The position numbers and the translations under genes are program-made. This document shows positions 16,936 through 26,922 of a DNA stretch of 64,000 nucleotides, piece by piece. The notes under the pieces are model-generated. The model was not told the DNA's origin. It saw only the letters and a program-made list of their open reading frames with translations, and did no database searches. The stretch's first letter is position 1; each line of letters opens with the position of its first letter. The DNA comes from an uncultured Acidimicrobiales bacterium (GTDB taxonomy: Bacteria; Actinomycetota; Acidimicrobiia; Acidimicrobiales; SHLQ01). Location: the NCBI GenBank assembly GCA_938023735.1, contig CALJDK010000025.1, forward strand, positions 97,057 through 161,056, written 5' to 3'.

Positions 16936-17169
16936 TCAGACCTCGATGAAGATGCATTCTCCGGGGCACTCTTCGGCCGACTCGATCGTGGCCTCTTCTT
17001 GGCCGGCTGGAACGGTGGCAAGACCTGCCGGGCCGCCGGGATCGGAGTGAATTTTGTCGCCTTCTTTGACGTAGGCCAGGCCGTCGTCAAGCATTGCGAA
17101 TACATCGGGGGCGATCTCTTCGCACAGGCCATCGCCCGTGCATAGATCCTGATCGATCCAGACCTTCAT
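16936..17169 (-). CDS. Ferredoxin (single-cluster, P450-type)
   Basis: This 77-residue acidic ferredoxin has CTGDGLCEEIAPDVF near the N-terminus (CX5C) and CPGEC near the C-terminus. The pattern matches the small [3Fe-4S]/[4Fe-4S] ferredoxins that pass electrons to cytochromes P450. I chose the ATG at 17169 because AAGGAA lies about 6 bases upstream; an ATG at 17175 would abut it. The only P450 in the window is near 55-56 kb, so pairing with it is a guess. The leader carries tandem hairpins (17194-17241). Confidence 0.88.
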   Translation of the reverse strand: MKVWIDQDLCTGDGLCEEIAPDVFAMLDDGLAYVKEGDKIHSDPGGPAGLATVPAGQEEATIESAEECPGECIFIEV

Positions 17170-17541
17170 GTGCATTTCCTTTTGCTGAGTGCCAAGGTGC
17201 GGAAGGCACCCGGGATTTGGGTGCGGTGGGCACCCGGGATTGTTGTTGTCTATTGCGAACAACGGTTCAAAGTCTAGCTGTGCGAACCGGAATTCGGATG
17301 GCATCAGCACCCAGTTGTTGCTGCGGTCGTGCAGCAAGACAGCACACAGTGAGCTGGGAAACAGCACGCAATGAGCAGGCAATGAGCAGGGAGATGATGC
17401 GGTGTCGCATTTTCTTCGACCAAAAAACTCCGCATAATGAGCAACTTTTGGTCACAAAACCGGGCATCATCTGCTCCAGAGGTGTCCACGCTGGCCGATT
17501 GGTGTCGGTGTAGGGTCCAAATTCCGCACCGTTCCTCGGAG
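17170..17541. other. 372-bp intergenic region between divergent ferredoxin and ARC genes
   Basis: No credible gene is present. It holds the tandem hairpin leader of the ferredoxin (17194-17241) and a perfect tandem of the 11-mer GCAATGAGCAG (17368-17378 and 17379-17389). It also holds the upstream region of the proteasome ATPase gene. Divergent promoters must lie here, but I see no convincing -35/-10 pair. Confidence 0.6.
17194..17241 (-). repeat. Tandem 24-bp repeat with two hairpins in the ferredoxin leader
   Basis: GGCACCCGGGATT occurs at 17205-17217 and 17229-17241 within two 24-base units. Each unit can fold: GGTGC (17196-17200) with GCACC (17206-17210), and GGGTGC (17219-17224) with GCACCC (17230-17235). 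Both lie 20 to 70 bases upstream of the ferredoxin start, in what would be its mRNA leader. This could be attenuation or a protein-binding site. No riboswitch class is recognised. Confidence 0.6.
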
Positions 17542-19314
17542 GTGATTGCGGTTCAAGATCATTCGAATGACCGGGAGTCCGAACAACTACGCGCCGAGCT
17601 GGTTGACATTCGCGACTACTCCACCCGTCTCGAAGATGAAGTCAACACGCTTCGTCGACGACTCCAAGATTCACCCAAACGAGTTCGCACTCTCGAGGAA
17701 CGACTGCTCGAAACCAAAGGTCAGCTGTCGCAGGCCGTCTCGCAGAACGAAAAACTCACCTACACCTTGCGTGAGGCTCGCGAGCACATCACCGCGCTTC
17801 GCGATGAAGTCGACAAGCTCACGCAGCCTCCGTCGGCCTACGGAACCCTTCTCGGCTTCAACAACGAGGACGATTCGGTCGACGTGTTCTCCGGTGGGCG
17901 AAAGATGCGCGTGGCCGTGCACCCCGAACTCAGTGACGAATTGGTCGTTGGTCAAGAGGTCGTGCTCAACGAGACCCTCAACGTCGTGCTGGCTCGTGGA
18001 CCCGAAACCAACGGCGAAGTCGCCACCATCAAAGACGTTCTCGAAGGTGGCCACCGCGCCATGATCGTCGGCCGAGCCGACGAAGAGAAGGTCGTCGAAA
18101 TTTCCGGAACCCTCGATACCACCAAGCTTCGTGCCGGCGACACGGTTCTTATCGATCCTCGCTCGGGCCTAGTGCTCGAGAAGCTGCCGCGGCCCGAGGT
18201 CGAAGAGCTTGTGCTGGAAGAAGTCCCCGACGTCAGCTACGACGACGTGGGCGGTCTCGACTCACAGATCGAACAAATCACCGACGCCGTCGAGCTTCCG
18301 TTCCTGCACAAAGACCTGTTCGAAGAGTACGACCTACCTGCACCCAAGGGCATCCTGCTCTACGGCCCTCCCGGTTGCGGCAAGACCCTCATCGCCAAAG
18401 CGGTCGCCAACTCGTTGGCCAAGAAGGTCGCTGAAGTCTCCGGCGACGGCGAAGCCCGGAGTTATTTCCTCAACATCAAGGGCCCCGAACTGCTCAACAA
18501 GTACGTCGGCGAAACCGAACGTCAGATCCGAATGGTGTTCCAGCGGGCACGCGAAAAGTCCGAACAGGGCTGGCCCGTCATCGTGTTCTTCGACGAGATG
18601 GAATCGTTGTTCCGCACCCGCGGTACCGGTATCAGCTCCGACATGGAGAGCACCATCGTTCCGCAGCTTCTTGCCGAGATCGACGGTGTCGAAACGCTCA
18701 AGAACGTCATCATCATCGGTGCGTCGAACCGTGAAGACCTCATCGACCCTGCCATTCTGCGGCCGGGACGTCTCGACGTAAAGATCAAGATCGAACGCCC
18801 TGACGAAACAGCTGCCGCAGCGATCTTTGGCCGGTACCTGTCCGATGATTTGCCAATCGATCAAAACATCATCGACACCGTCGGTGGTGGCGATCGGAAC
18901 AAGGCTGTGCAGGCCATGGTGGAAGAGACCGTCGCCGAGATGTATCGCGCCGACGAGAGCAACCAGTTCCTGGAAGTCACCTATCAAAACGGCGACAAAG
19001 AGATCATGTACTTCAAGGATTTCTCCTCGGGAGCCATGATCGAAAATATCGTGCGCCGGGCCAAGAAGTTTGCAATCAAGCGCATCCTGGCCGACGGCAC
19101 CCGTGGGGTTCGTACCGACGATCTGGTCGCGGCGATTCACCAGGAGTACAAAGAGCACGAAGACCTGCCCAACACCACCAATCCCGACGACTGGGCAAAG
19201 ATCTCCGGCAAGAAGGGCGAGCGCATCGTGTACGTCCGAACCCTCATCACCAAAAACGAAGACCCCGTAGGTGGCCGAGCAATCGAACGAGTAGGAACCG
19301 GGCAATACCTCTAG
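17542..19314 (+). CDS. arc: Proteasome-associated ATPase ARC/Mpa
   Basis: This 590-residue AAA+ unfoldase recognises pupylated proteins and feeds them into the 20S core. An N-terminal coiled coil (about residues 10-95, which binds Pup) is followed by two OB folds and the AAA domain. Walker A is GPPGCGKT (275-282), Walker B is FFDEM (Asp351, Glu352), and the arginine-finger region is RPGRLD. The protein ends GQYL, the C-terminal Tyr motif that docks on the proteasome ring. No better start than the GTG at 17542 is in frame, yet its GGAGG (17538-17542) overlaps the start codon. It lies upstream of dop-pup-prcBA. Confidence 0.95.
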   Translation: MIAVQDHSNDRESEQLRAELVDIRDYSTRLEDEVNTLRRRLQDSPKRVRTLEERLLETKGQLSQAVSQNEKLTYTLREAREHITALRDEVDKLTQPPSAYGTLLGFNNEDDSVDVFSGGRKMRVAVHPELSDELVVGQEVVLNETLNVVLARGPETNGEVATIKDVLEGGHRAMIVGRADEEKVVEISGTLDTTKLRAGDTVLIDPRSGLVLEKLPRPEVEELVLEEVPDVSYDDVGGLDSQIEQITDAVELPFLHKDLFEEYDLPAPKGILLYGPPGCGKTLIAKAVANSLAKKVAEVSGDGEARSYFLNIKGPELLNKYVGETERQIRMVFQRAREKSEQGWPVIVFFDEMESLFRTRGTGISSDMESTIVPQLLAEIDGVETLKNVIIIGASNREDLIDPAILRPGRLDVKIKIERPDETAAAAIFGRYLSDDLPIDQNIIDTVGGGDRNKAVQAMVEETVAEMYRADESNQFLEVTYQNGDKEIMYFKDFSSGAMIENIVRRAKKFAIKRILADGTRGVRTDDLVAAIHQEYKEHEDLPNTTNPDDWAKISGKKGERIVYVRTLITKNEDPVGGRAIERVGTGQYL

Positions 19315-19603
19315 AGTTCCCCGCCACGCTGAGTAACAACGGTGCCTGGAACCTAATCTGCTGCATCGCTGCAAACTCAGCGTCTTGAACTCGGTGCCTG
19401 GCACCATTTGGCGATTTGGTGCCAGGTCTGATCTCACTCACCGTGGTTTGGTGTCTGATCCCCTCGTCTAACCTTTGTCTGACACCAGGGGTTTGGTTCT
19501 TGGGGAATGTGGGCGTTGGCGGTGGGGACTTTGGGGTTGTGTCGAGCTGAATTCGGGGATTGAATCACACTGTTTTCGGTTGACCTCGGCTAGCTTCACG
19601 CTT
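19315..19603. other. Intergenic spacer rich in GGTGCC/GTGTC palindromic words
   Basis: This 289-base gap between arc and dop holds no gene. CGCTGAGT (19326-19333) and ACTCAGCG (19376-19383) form a wide inverted repeat. GGTGCC(T/A)GG occurs at 19341, 19393 and 19418, and the 19393 copy makes the palindrome GGTGCCTGGCACC. GGTGTCTGAT (19450) and GTCTGACACC (19477) form an imperfect inverted pair. These are plausible arc terminators. The dop promoter should lie at the right end. Confidence 0.6.
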
Positions 19604-21103
19604 ATGGCGATCCCCAAAACCATTGGTGTCGAGACCGAATACGGCATCTTGATCCGTGGCACCGACGAGTCCAACCCGATTGCCGCGTCGTCGCTGCTGA
19701 TCAACGCGTACCTCAATGCCGACCGCGAGGGGCCAGCGCCAAGGGTTGGCTGGGATTTCGAAGACGAGTCTCCCGGAATGGACCAACGCGGCTTTGCGCC
19801 GGTCGGGTCGATGCCGCCCGAGGTCGAGACGCATCTCGTAAACGCCGTGCTCACCAACGGCGCCCGCTACTACGTCGATCATGCCCACCCGGAAATCAGT
19901 ACCCCGGAGTGCACCAACGCCCACGACGTTGTGCTGTTCGACCGGGCCGCCGAACTCATCGCCATCAAGTCGATGATCGCTGCCGATCAGGTGCTGCCAG
20001 ACGAGCAGAGCCTGGTCGTGTACAAGAACAACAGCGACGGCAAAGGCAACTCCTACGGTTGCCACGAGAACTACTTGGTGGATCGTCAGACGCCGTTCTC
20101 CGACATCGTCACTCACGCCACCGCGCACTTCATCACCCGCCAGATCTTTACCGGTTCGGGCAAAGTTGGCGTAGAAGCGCCGGGACTCACGTCAGACGAG
20201 GTTCCGTTCCAGGTCACCCAGCGTGCCGACTTTTTCGAAGAAGAAGTTGGGCTCGAAACCACACTGAAGCGGCCCATCATCAACACCCGCGACGAGCCCC
20301 ACGCCGACGCGCAGAAGTATCGACGACTGCACGTCATCGTGGGCGACGCCAACATGTCGCAGGTTTCGACCTACCTGAAGGTGGGCACCACCGCCATTAT
20401 TCTGGCGCTCATCGAAGACGACTTCCTGCCGCGGCAGTTTGTGTTTGATGCGCCGGTTCGGGCCATGCGCGAAGTTTCCTACGATCTCACCGTGGCCGAG
20501 CCGCTACCGATGGCCGACGGCACCAGAATGTCGGCTCTTGAGGTGCAGTGGGAGTTTCTTGAGCAGAGCCGAAAGTATGTCGAGGAACGCGGCACGGAAC
20601 ACGTTGGCGGCGATGTTGCCGTCGACGTGCTCGACCGCTGGGAGCATGTGCTCGGTGCCCTCGAAGATGACCCCATGCAACTTGCCGACCAGCTCGACTG
20701 GGTCGCCAAGTACCGCCTGTTGCAATCGTTCAAGGAACGCCACGGCGTGAACTGGGACGACGCCAAGCTGCGGGCGCTCGATATCCAGTACCACGACCTG
20801 CGGCCCTACAAGTGCCTATTTAACAAGCTCGATGTGGCCACGATCGTCGACGACGCCGACGCTACGGTTGCGATGCTCTCGCCGCCAGACGACACTCGCG
20901 CCTACTTCCGTGGCGAATGTCTGAAGCGCTGGCCCGAGCAGATCGTTGCGGCAAACTGGGACTCGATGGTGTTCGATATTGGTGACGAACCCTTGCGCCG
21001 AGTCCCGATGATGGAGCCGACCCGCGGGACACGTGCCCATGTCGGTAACCTGCTAGAGGAGTGCGACGAAGCGGCCGAACTCTTGGAAAAGCTCGGCAAC
21101 TGA
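19604..21103 (+). CDS. dop: Depupylase/Pup deamidase Dop
   Basis: This 499-residue carboxylate-amine-ligase-fold enzyme converts Pup's C-terminal Gln to Glu and removes Pup from substrates. IGVETEYGI carries the metal-binding Glu10. YYVDHAHPE carries Asp92, matching the conserved catalytic Asp of Dop/Paf[20 protein letters not shown] is the nucleotide/metal core. The Dop-specific insertion near residues 40-65 (GWDFEDESP, ...DQRGF) separates it from PafA. I chose the ATG at 19604; earlier in-frame codons encode unconserved residues. It is followed by pup, prcB and prcA. Confidence 0.95.
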   Translation: MAIPKTIGVETEYGILIRGTDESNPIAASSLLINAYLNADREGPAPRVGWDFEDESPGMDQRGFAPVGSMPPEVETHLVNAVLTNGARYYVDHAHPEISTPECTNAHDVVLFDRAAELIAIKSMIAADQVLPDEQSLVVYKNNSDGKGNSYGCHENYLVDRQTPFSDIVTHATAHFITRQIFTGSGKVGVEAPGLTSDEVPFQVTQRADFFEEEVGLETTLKRPIINTRDEPHADAQKYRRLHVIVGDANMSQVSTYLKVGTTAIILALIEDDFLPRQFVFDAPVRAMREVSYDLTVAEPLPMADGTRMSALEVQWEFLEQSRKYVEERGTEHVGGDVAVDVLDRWEHVLGALEDDPMQLADQLDWVAKYRLLQSFKERHGVNWDDAKLRALDIQYHDLRPYKCLFNKLDVATIVDDADATVAMLSPPDDTRAYFRGECLKRWPEQIVAANWDSMVFDIGDEPLRRVPMMEPTRGTRAHVGNLLEECDEAAELLEKLGN

Positions 21104-21161
21104 GCAACTATCTACCAATCTCCCCCTAACTCACCCGAAATACTCAGGGAACGACACAAAC

Positions 21162-21356
21162 ATGGCTGAACGCGAACAGAAGAAACGCCCGACACCTCGG
21201 GAATCTCAGGAACAGATCGACGAGACCCCGGCGGCATCGGAAGAAGGCGAGAAACTCAAGAGCGAACTCGACGATCTTCTCGACGAGATCGACGAGGTCC
21301 TCGAAACCAACGCAGAAGATTTTGTAAAGAGCTATATCCAAAAAGGTGGCCAGTGA
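21162..21356 (+). CDS. pup: Prokaryotic ubiquitin-like protein Pup
   Basis: This 64-residue, largely disordered, acidic modifier is attached to Lys of target proteins to mark them for the proteasome. The central helix region (about 28-50, with [19 protein letters not shown]) binds the ARC coiled coil. The C-terminus [10 protein letters not shown] ends in GGQ, so Dop must deamidate it before PafA can ligate it. AGGGA lies at 21146-21150. The stop codon overlaps the GTG start of prcB (GTGA), which ties their translation together. Confidence 0.97.
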   Translation: MAEREQKKRPTPRESQEQIDETPAASEEGEKLKSELDDLLDEIDEVLETNAEDFVKSYIQKGGQ

Positions 21357-22189
21357 CCTCCGTACGCTTCGACCCGACCGACGACCCTGGCCCCGACTTT
21401 GCGGGCCTGCTTCGCAAGGCCGGCCTGGAACCGCCGGTACCCCAGGGCGATGTCAGCGCGAACCTCGATGTAGTGCACGGCACCACTTGCGTGAGCCTTC
21501 GCTACTCCGAGGGCGTGATCATCGCCGGCGATCGACGCGCGACGTCGGGCAACATCATCAGTCACCGCTCGATCCAGAAAGTATTTGCCGCCGATCGCCA
21601 TAGCGGTGTCGCTATCGCTGGTGCCGCCGGCCCAGCGGTTGAGATGGTGAAGCTGTTTCAGCTGCAGTTGGAGCACTACGAGAAGGTCGAAGGCTCATCG
21701 CTTTCGCTCGAGGGCAAAGCGAACCAGCTGAGCCAGATGCTTCGCAACAACCTGCCAATGGCCATGCAAGGACTTGCCGTGGTGCCGATCTTTGCGGGCT
21801 ATGACCTAGCGGCGGATGAGGGTCGGTTGTTTCAGTACGACGTGACGGGCGGTCGTTACGAAGAACTCGACTACACCGCCACCGGGTCGGGCAGTTTGCA
21901 CGCCGGCACGGTCATCAAGATCAGTTTCATCGATGATATGGACCGCGACCAGGCCATCAACCTGGCCATCGAGTCGCTGTTCCAAGCGGCTGACTCAGAC
22001 TCGGCCACTGGTCTTCCCGACCTGATTCGCGGTGTGTATCCCGTGGTTGCCACCGTCACCGCCGACGGGTTTGACCGGGTCGAAGATTCCGAACTCGAAG
22101 AAAAGACCCGTGACCTCATCGACAAGTTCACGAACCGCGGCGGCCGCGACGGCGGCAACTCGCTCAGCACCGATGGAGGCCCACAGTGA
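21353..22189 (+). CDS. prcB: 20S proteasome beta subunit PrcB
   Basis: This 278-residue catalytic subunit of the 20S core has a 43-residue propeptide that ends at HG, before the catalytic Thr44 (mature Thr1, in HGTTCVSL). The mature protein has Asp17 ([11 protein letters not shown]) and Lys33 (HRSIQKVF) in the family positions. SGS and [15 protein letters not shown] follow. The disordered tail with NRGGRDGGN is typical of the actinobacterial subunit. The GTG at 21353 overlaps pup, and the end overlaps prcA (GTGA). Confidence 0.96.
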   Translation: MTSVRFDPTDDPGPDFAGLLRKAGLEPPVPQGDVSANLDVVHGTTCVSLRYSEGVIIAGDRRATSGNIISHRSIQKVFAADRHSGVAIAGAAGPAVEMVKLFQLQLEHYEKVEGSSLSLEGKANQLSQMLRNNLPMAMQGLAVVPIFAGYDLAADEGRLFQYDVTGGRYEELDYTATGSGSLHAGTVIKISFIDDMDRDQAINLAIESLFQAADSDSATGLPDLIRGVYPVVATVTADGFDRVEDSELEEKTRDLIDKFTNRGGRDGGNSLSTDGGPQ

Positions 22190-22863
22190 GCCAACCGTTC
22201 TATGTAGCGCCCGAACAGGTCATGAAGGACCGGGCCGACTATGCCCGGAAAGGTATTGCCCGCGGCCGAAGCCTGGTAGCCAGCACCTACGCCGACGGCG
22301 TGGTCATCTGCGCGGAGAACACGTCGAACACGCTGCGCAAGATCAGCGAAATCTACGACCGCATCGGCTTCGGTGGTGTTGGCAAGTACAACGAGTTCGA
22401 CCAACTCCGCATTGCCGGAATCCGTCACGCCGATCTGAAGGGATTCAACTACAGCCGCGCCGACGTCGACGCCCGGAGCCTCGCCAATCAGTACGCAAAC
22501 ATGCTCGGCCAGGTCTTCACCCACGAGATGAAGCCGATGGAAGTCGAGATCCTCGTCGCCGAAATCGATGAAGAAGACGCAGCCGGCGATCAGCTTTTCC
22601 ACATCCTCTACGACGGTTCGGTCACCGACCACACCGATCATGTGGTGTTGGGAGGCGACTCCGAAGCCATCCGCGAACGCGTGGTTTCCAACTGGAAAGC
22701 CGGGAGCGATTTGGGATCGATGCTGAAGGTGCTTACGTCGGCGCTTGCGGGCGACGACCGCCAGCTTGCAGCCGATGACCTTGAAGTCGCCGTACTGGCA
22801 CGAGGTGAACACCGTCGATGCTTCCGCCGGGTCGAGGGCGACGAACTCAGCGCACTTCTGTAA
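22186..22863 (+). CDS. prcA: 20S proteasome alpha subunit PrcA
   Basis: This 225-residue alpha subunit forms the outer gated ring of the core. The N-terminal FYVAPEQVMKDRADYARKGIARGRSLVA is the gate and helix H0 region. It keeps the fold of PrcB but lacks a catalytic Thr. IRHADLKGFNYSRADVDARSLANQYANMLGQVFTHE is typical of actinobacterial PrcA. The GTG start is coupled to the prcB stop. The C-terminus ends DELSALL. Confidence 0.96.
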   Translation: MSQPFYVAPEQVMKDRADYARKGIARGRSLVASTYADGVVICAENTSNTLRKISEIYDRIGFGGVGKYNEFDQLRIAGIRHADLKGFNYSRADVDARSLANQYANMLGQVFTHEMKPMEVEILVAEIDEEDAAGDQLFHILYDGSVTDHTDHVVLGGDSEAIRERVVSNWKAGSDLGSMLKVLTSALAGDDRQLAADDLEVAVLARGEHRRCFRRVEGDELSALL

Positions 22864-22943
22864 GCCAACCGAGTCAGCATTGCGGTTTCGATTGGTCGGC
22901 CCGCTACTTAAGGCACGCTTGCCCTGCGCCGATAGAGCAATAC

Positions 22944-23486
22944 ATGCCAGTAGATGTGCGCGCCATGGCCAATGGTCCCGTTGCGTTGGGTGAAGCCCTT
23001 CGCACTATTCGCGACCGTGTCGGGTATTCGGTCGAGGCGGTTTCTAGCCAAACCAGCCTTCGTTCGACCCAGCTGCTCGAGATCGAAGCCGGCCTGTACG
23101 AGCCCTCCACCGGCATTTTGGAAGCGCTTGGCGAGCTCTACGGCATCGACACCGACCAGCTTCCAACATCGGGCCAAGCCGAGCGGAAGCCGCTGATCTA
23201 TGACGAGGAGCGAAAGCTGCTCCACGCCGGTTGGTTGACGATTGAATTCGACCAGCGTCGGCACGATAACGATGATCTGTTGCGAGCCTTTGCCGCATGT
23301 ATTCGACAACTTCGTGGCGCCTCACCGTCGGCGCCAGTAGTACTTCGTGAGGCCGACCGAGTGATGCTCGCGCAGTTACTCAACCTCGAAGACGACTACC
23401 TTGACCAGCGATTTACCTACTGGTTTCGGGCCTCGCCCGACCAATTTGTGGGGATTCGTGAAACCCTCCACGCGTTGGTGGCATAG
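22944..23486 (+). CDS. XRE-family helix-turn-helix protein inside the proteasome locus
   Basis: This protein of about 180 residues has an N-terminal HTH_3/XRE domain (roughly residues 10-70). It includes LGEALRTIRDRVGYSVEAVSSQTSLRSTQLLEIEAGLYEPSTGILEAL. The second half has LHAGWLTIEFDQRRHDNDDLLRAFAACIRQLRG and an acidic, aromatic tail ending ETLHALVA. I cannot name a family. It lies between prcA and pafA, all on the plus strand, so it may regulate or be regulated with the proteasome. The ATG at 22944 is preferred; 22965 is an alternative. Confidence 0.75.
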   Translation: MPVDVRAMANGPVALGEALRTIRDRVGYSVEAVSSQTSLRSTQLLEIEAGLYEPSTGILEALGELYGIDTDQLPTSGQAERKPLIYDEERKLLHAGWLTIEFDQRRHDNDDLLRAFAACIRQLRGASPSAPVVLREADRVMLAQLLNLEDDYLDQRFTYWFRASPDQFVGIRETLHALVA

Positions 23487-23567
23487 CTCGGTACTGGGCC
23501 GCATAACTCGCAGTATCTCAGAATGAACTGTCACATAAGCGAGACAAGGCGTTAAGGTCGAGTTCTC

Positions 23568-24926
23568 ATGCAACGACGTATCTTCGGAATCGAAAACGAG
23601 TACGGAGTTACGTGCACACTTCGCGGACAACGCCGACTCAGCCCCGACGAAGTCGCCCGCTACCTGTTCCGACGGGTTGTTTCGTGGGGTCGCAGCAGCA
23701 ACGTGTTCCTCGCCAACGGAGCCCGGCTGTACCTCGACGTCGGCTCGCACCCCGAGTATGCAACGCCCGAGTGCGACAGCATCTATGACCTGATCGTCCA
23801 CGACAAGGCAGGCGAGCGCATTCTCGAGCAGCTGCTCGCCAGCGCCGAGCAGCGTCTTGAAGACGAGGGCATCCGAGGCGACATTTACCTGTTCAAGAAC
23901 AACACGGATTCGGCCGGCAACTCCTATGGCTGTCACGAGAACTATCTCACTGGGCGACGCGACGACCTCTCCAGCTACGCCGAGGTGCTTATCCCGTTTT
24001 TGGTGAGCCGCCAGATTTACGCCGGTGCCGGCAAAGTGCTCCAGACCGCTCGCGGCGCAATGTATTGCGTCAGCCAGCGCGCCGAACACATTTGGGAAGG
24101 CGTCTCCAGCGCCACCACTCGCTCACGGCCGATCATAAACACGCGCGACGAACCGCACGCCGATGCCGAACGCTACCGGCGTCTCCATGTCATCGTCGGC
24201 GACTCCAACATGAGCGAGTACACGAGCTTCCTCAAGGTCGGTGCTGCGTCGCTGATGCTTCGGATGCTTGAAGATCCTCGTGTGGTGCTTCGCGACATGA
24301 CCCTCGAAAACCCTATTCGTGCCATCCGCGAAATCAGCCACGATATGACCTGTCAACGACGGGTACGGCTGGCCAACGGTCGCGAAGCCAGTGCACTCGA
24401 GATTCAGAGCGAATACCTCACTCGGGCGCTTCGGTTCGCCGAGCATCACGAACTCAACGAACAAGAGTCTAAAGCGCTCGGTATGTGGGAGCACTGCCTC
24501 ACCCAGATCGAAAAAGACCCACTCAACCTCGACCAAGAGGTCGACTGGGTCATCAAGTACAAGCTCATCGAGGCCTACCGCGAGCGTCACGGCCTAGCTC
24601 TTGCAGACGCCCGGGTGTCGCTGGTTGACCTGCAGTACCACGACGTCAATCGCGACCGCGGGCTCTACTACCACATGGAGCGCAAAGGCATGGTCGAGCG
24701 AGTCTGCAACGACGACGACATCGCCCACGCCGTCGAGAACCCTCCGGCCACCACTCGAGCACGGCTTCGAGGCGAGTTCATTCAGAAAGCCAAAGAGAAA
24801 AAGCGCGACTACACCGTCGACTGGGTGCACCTGAAACTGAACGACCAAGCGCAGCGAACCGTGCTGTGTAAGGACCCGTTTAAGGCCCATGATGAGCGGG
24901 TCGACAAGCTCATCGCGAGCCTGTAG
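23568..24926 (+). CDS. pafA: Pup-protein ligase PafA
   Basis: This 452-residue ligase phosphorylates Pup's C-terminal Glu with ATP and forms an isopeptide bond to a target Lys. It shares the Dop fold: [10 protein letters not shown] with Glu9, [10 protein letters not shown] with Asp57 (aligning with the conserved catalytic Asp), and [21 protein letters not shown]. It lacks the Dop loop, going directly from the first strands to [19 protein letters not shown]. The C-terminal domain has [21 protein letters not shown]. It is separated from the XRE gene by 81 bases, where a promoter could lie. Confidence 0.96.
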   Translation: MQRRIFGIENEYGVTCTLRGQRRLSPDEVARYLFRRVVSWGRSSNVFLANGARLYLDVGSHPEYATPECDSIYDLIVHDKAGERILEQLLASAEQRLEDEGIRGDIYLFKNNTDSAGNSYGCHENYLTGRRDDLSSYAEVLIPFLVSRQIYAGAGKVLQTARGAMYCVSQRAEHIWEGVSSATTRSRPIINTRDEPHADAERYRRLHVIVGDSNMSEYTSFLKVGAASLMLRMLEDPRVVLRDMTLENPIRAIREISHDMTCQRRVRLANGREASALEIQSEYLTRALRFAEHHELNEQESKALGMWEHCLTQIEKDPLNLDQEVDWVIKYKLIEAYRERHGLALADARVSLVDLQYHDVNRDRGLYYHMERKGMVERVCNDDDIAHAVENPPATTRARLRGEFIQKAKEKKRDYTVDWVHLKLNDQAQRTVLCKDPFKAHDERVDKLIASL

Positions 24927-24997
24927 GTCGCCGCCCGTTCGGCGAATTTGCCGAAACGCACCCGCAGTTTGCTCTGCCATGCGATACTCGCTGTCTC

Positions 24998-25942
24998 ATG
25001 TCCAAGCTCGAACGTTTGATGAATCTCCTCGCGGCGCTTCTGCATACCTCGGTCCCGATGACGGCCGAGCAGCTTCGAGTGCGCATCGAGGGGTACCCCG
25101 ATGCCGGGCCGAGCTTCCGGCGTTCCTTCGAACGCGACAAGGACGATCTGCGTTCGATGGGTATTCCGATCAGGGTCGAGTTGGTGCCAGGCACCGACCC
25201 GCCGACCGACGGGTACCGAATCGATCCCAAGGAGTACGCGGGCAGCGATCCGCAACTCGATCCTGACGAACTGGCTGCACTTCACCTTGCCACCAACCTC
25301 GTTCGCCTCGACGGGGTGCAGGGCGACCAAGCGCTGGTTCGGGTGGGCGGTTTGGTGGGCGATACCGGCGCCGGTGATGCCACCAACTCCGAGCGGCCGC
25401 TTGCCGCGCTTCCAACCGATACCAATCTTGGCCCGTTGTTCGACGCGGTTCGAACCCAGAAGTCGGTCGGATTTACCTACAACGACACGGCCCGCACGCT
25501 CGACCCGTACAAGCTGTCGTTTCTGCGCGGGCACTGGTACCTGATCGGGTTCGACCACGTCCGCGAAGACGAACGACAGTTCCGAGTCGACCGCATCGAT
25601 GGGGTGGTAGAGCCCCTTGGCAACGCCACCACCGTGCGGCCCGATGGACCCAGCAACGACCGGGCCGAATCATGGGAACTCGGCGACGAGGAACCAATCG
25701 TGGCGCGGATTCTGGTCGATGGCGATCAGGCTGGATGGGCAAAGCACTACCTGGGCCGCGACGCAGTGGTCGCCGACCACGACGATGGTTCGGCCGAGTT
25801 TGAACTGACAGTGCGTAACCGCGAGGCGTTTCGCTCGTTCGTGTTGACGTTCCTCGAACACGCCGAACTCCTGGCGCCCCCCGAACTTCGCGACGACCTG
25901 GTCGACTGGCTTACCGAACTCCACGCCGGAGCAGCATCATGA
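24998..25942 (+). CDS. pafB: WYL-domain transcription regulator PafB
   Basis: This 314-residue protein has an N-terminal winged helix (MSKLERLMNLLAALLHT, MTAEQL...) and a WYL domain with LDPYKLSFLRGHWYLIGFDHVREDERQFRVDRI near residues 165-200. PafBC activates DNA-damage genes in mycobacteria, often independently of LexA. The stop overlaps pafC as ATGA, matching the usual paired arrangement. GATACT at 24983-24988 could be a -10 for a near-leaderless transcript. Confidence 0.9.
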   Translation: MSKLERLMNLLAALLHTSVPMTAEQLRVRIEGYPDAGPSFRRSFERDKDDLRSMGIPIRVELVPGTDPPTDGYRIDPKEYAGSDPQLDPDELAALHLATNLVRLDGVQGDQALVRVGGLVGDTGAGDATNSERPLAALPTDTNLGPLFDAVRTQKSVGFTYNDTARTLDPYKLSFLRGHWYLIGFDHVREDERQFRVDRIDGVVEPLGNATTVRPDGPSNDRAESWELGDEEPIVARILVDGDQAGWAKHYLGRDAVVADHDDGSAEFELTVRNREAFRSFVLTFLEHAELLAPPELRDDLVDWLTELHAGAAS

Positions 25943-26883
25943 GCCGGCTCAACGCGTCAGAGCGGGTCACCCGGCTGCTGGCGGTAATTCCATGGGTTGC
26001 GAGCCAACCCGGCGTGCACCTCGACGAAATCGCCGAACGTTTCGGATATCCGCGTACGCACCTCGAGGCCGACCTGCTCGAAGCCGTGCAGTTCGTCGGC
26101 GTGTACCCGTTTACCCCCGACACAATGATCGAAGTAACCCTCGACGACGATCGTGTCTGGATTCACTATGCCGACTGGTTCGCGAAACCCTTGCGACTTA
26201 CCGCCGAACAAGCCATGGCACTCCTAGCCGCAGGGGAGAGCGTTCTGGCACTTTCGGGCGATGAGAACGGGCCCCTCCTTGGTGGGCTTACCAAACTGGG
26301 CGCAGCGCTCGGTGTCGACAAAGGCCTCGACATTCGCCTTGGAAGTGCGCCCGAGGAAACCCTCGACCTGTTGCGCACGGCCGTCACCGATCACCGGGTT
26401 GTCGAACTCGACTACTACACGTTTGGTCGCGACGAACGCACGCATCGCTCGATCGAACCGGTGCGGTTCTTTGCCGACGAAGGCAAGTGGTACGTGTCCG
26501 CCCACTGCCGGCTCGCCGACGACGAGCGGGTGTTCCGTGTCGACCGTATCGTCGACGCAACGCTGCTCGACGAGACGTTCGAACCACGAGGCGAGGGTGG
26601 AATTCATGTCTTCACTGCACGCGACGACGACCCCCGGGTAACGCTCGAGGTCACCGCCGACGCTGGCTGGGTAGTGCAGCAGTACCCCAACGAGGGCGTC
26701 GAAGAACTCGCCAACGGAGGCTTCCGGGTCACCCTTGCGGTTGCTGCGGTTCCGTGGCTCGAACGCCTCTTGGTGCGCCTCGGTTCCGACGGCAAAATCG
26801 TCGACCACGACCCGTCGATTCCCGCCGACCTCGTTCGGGCAACTGCCGCCCGCGTTCTCACCAGATATCAGGCCGGCCAATGA
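25939..26883 (+). CDS. pafC: WYL-domain transcription regulator PafC
   Basis: This 314-residue partner of PafB has an HTH (RVTRLLAVIPWVASQPGVHLDEIAERFGYPRTHLEADL), then a middle domain and a WYL region (RSIEPVRFFADEGKWYVSAHCRLADDERVFRVDRI). PafB and PafC are homologous and act as a heteromer or fusion in other actinobacteria. Its ATG overlaps the pafB stop. The next gene, a signal peptidase, starts 39 bases later and may be in the same unit. Confidence 0.9.
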   Translation: MSRLNASERVTRLLAVIPWVASQPGVHLDEIAERFGYPRTHLEADLLEAVQFVGVYPFTPDTMIEVTLDDDRVWIHYADWFAKPLRLTAEQAMALLAAGESVLALSGDENGPLLGGLTKLGAALGVDKGLDIRLGSAPEETLDLLRTAVTDHRVVELDYYTFGRDERTHRSIEPVRFFADEGKWYVSAHCRLADDERVFRVDRIVDATLLDETFEPRGEGGIHVFTARDDDPRVTLEVTADAGWVVQQYPNEGVEELANGGFRVTLAVAAVPWLERLLVRLGSDGKIVDHDPSIPADLVRATAARVLTRYQAGQ

Positions 26884-26922
26884 GGTCTTTTAGGCGCACC
26901 GACCTTGTAGGGTCGTAGTATC

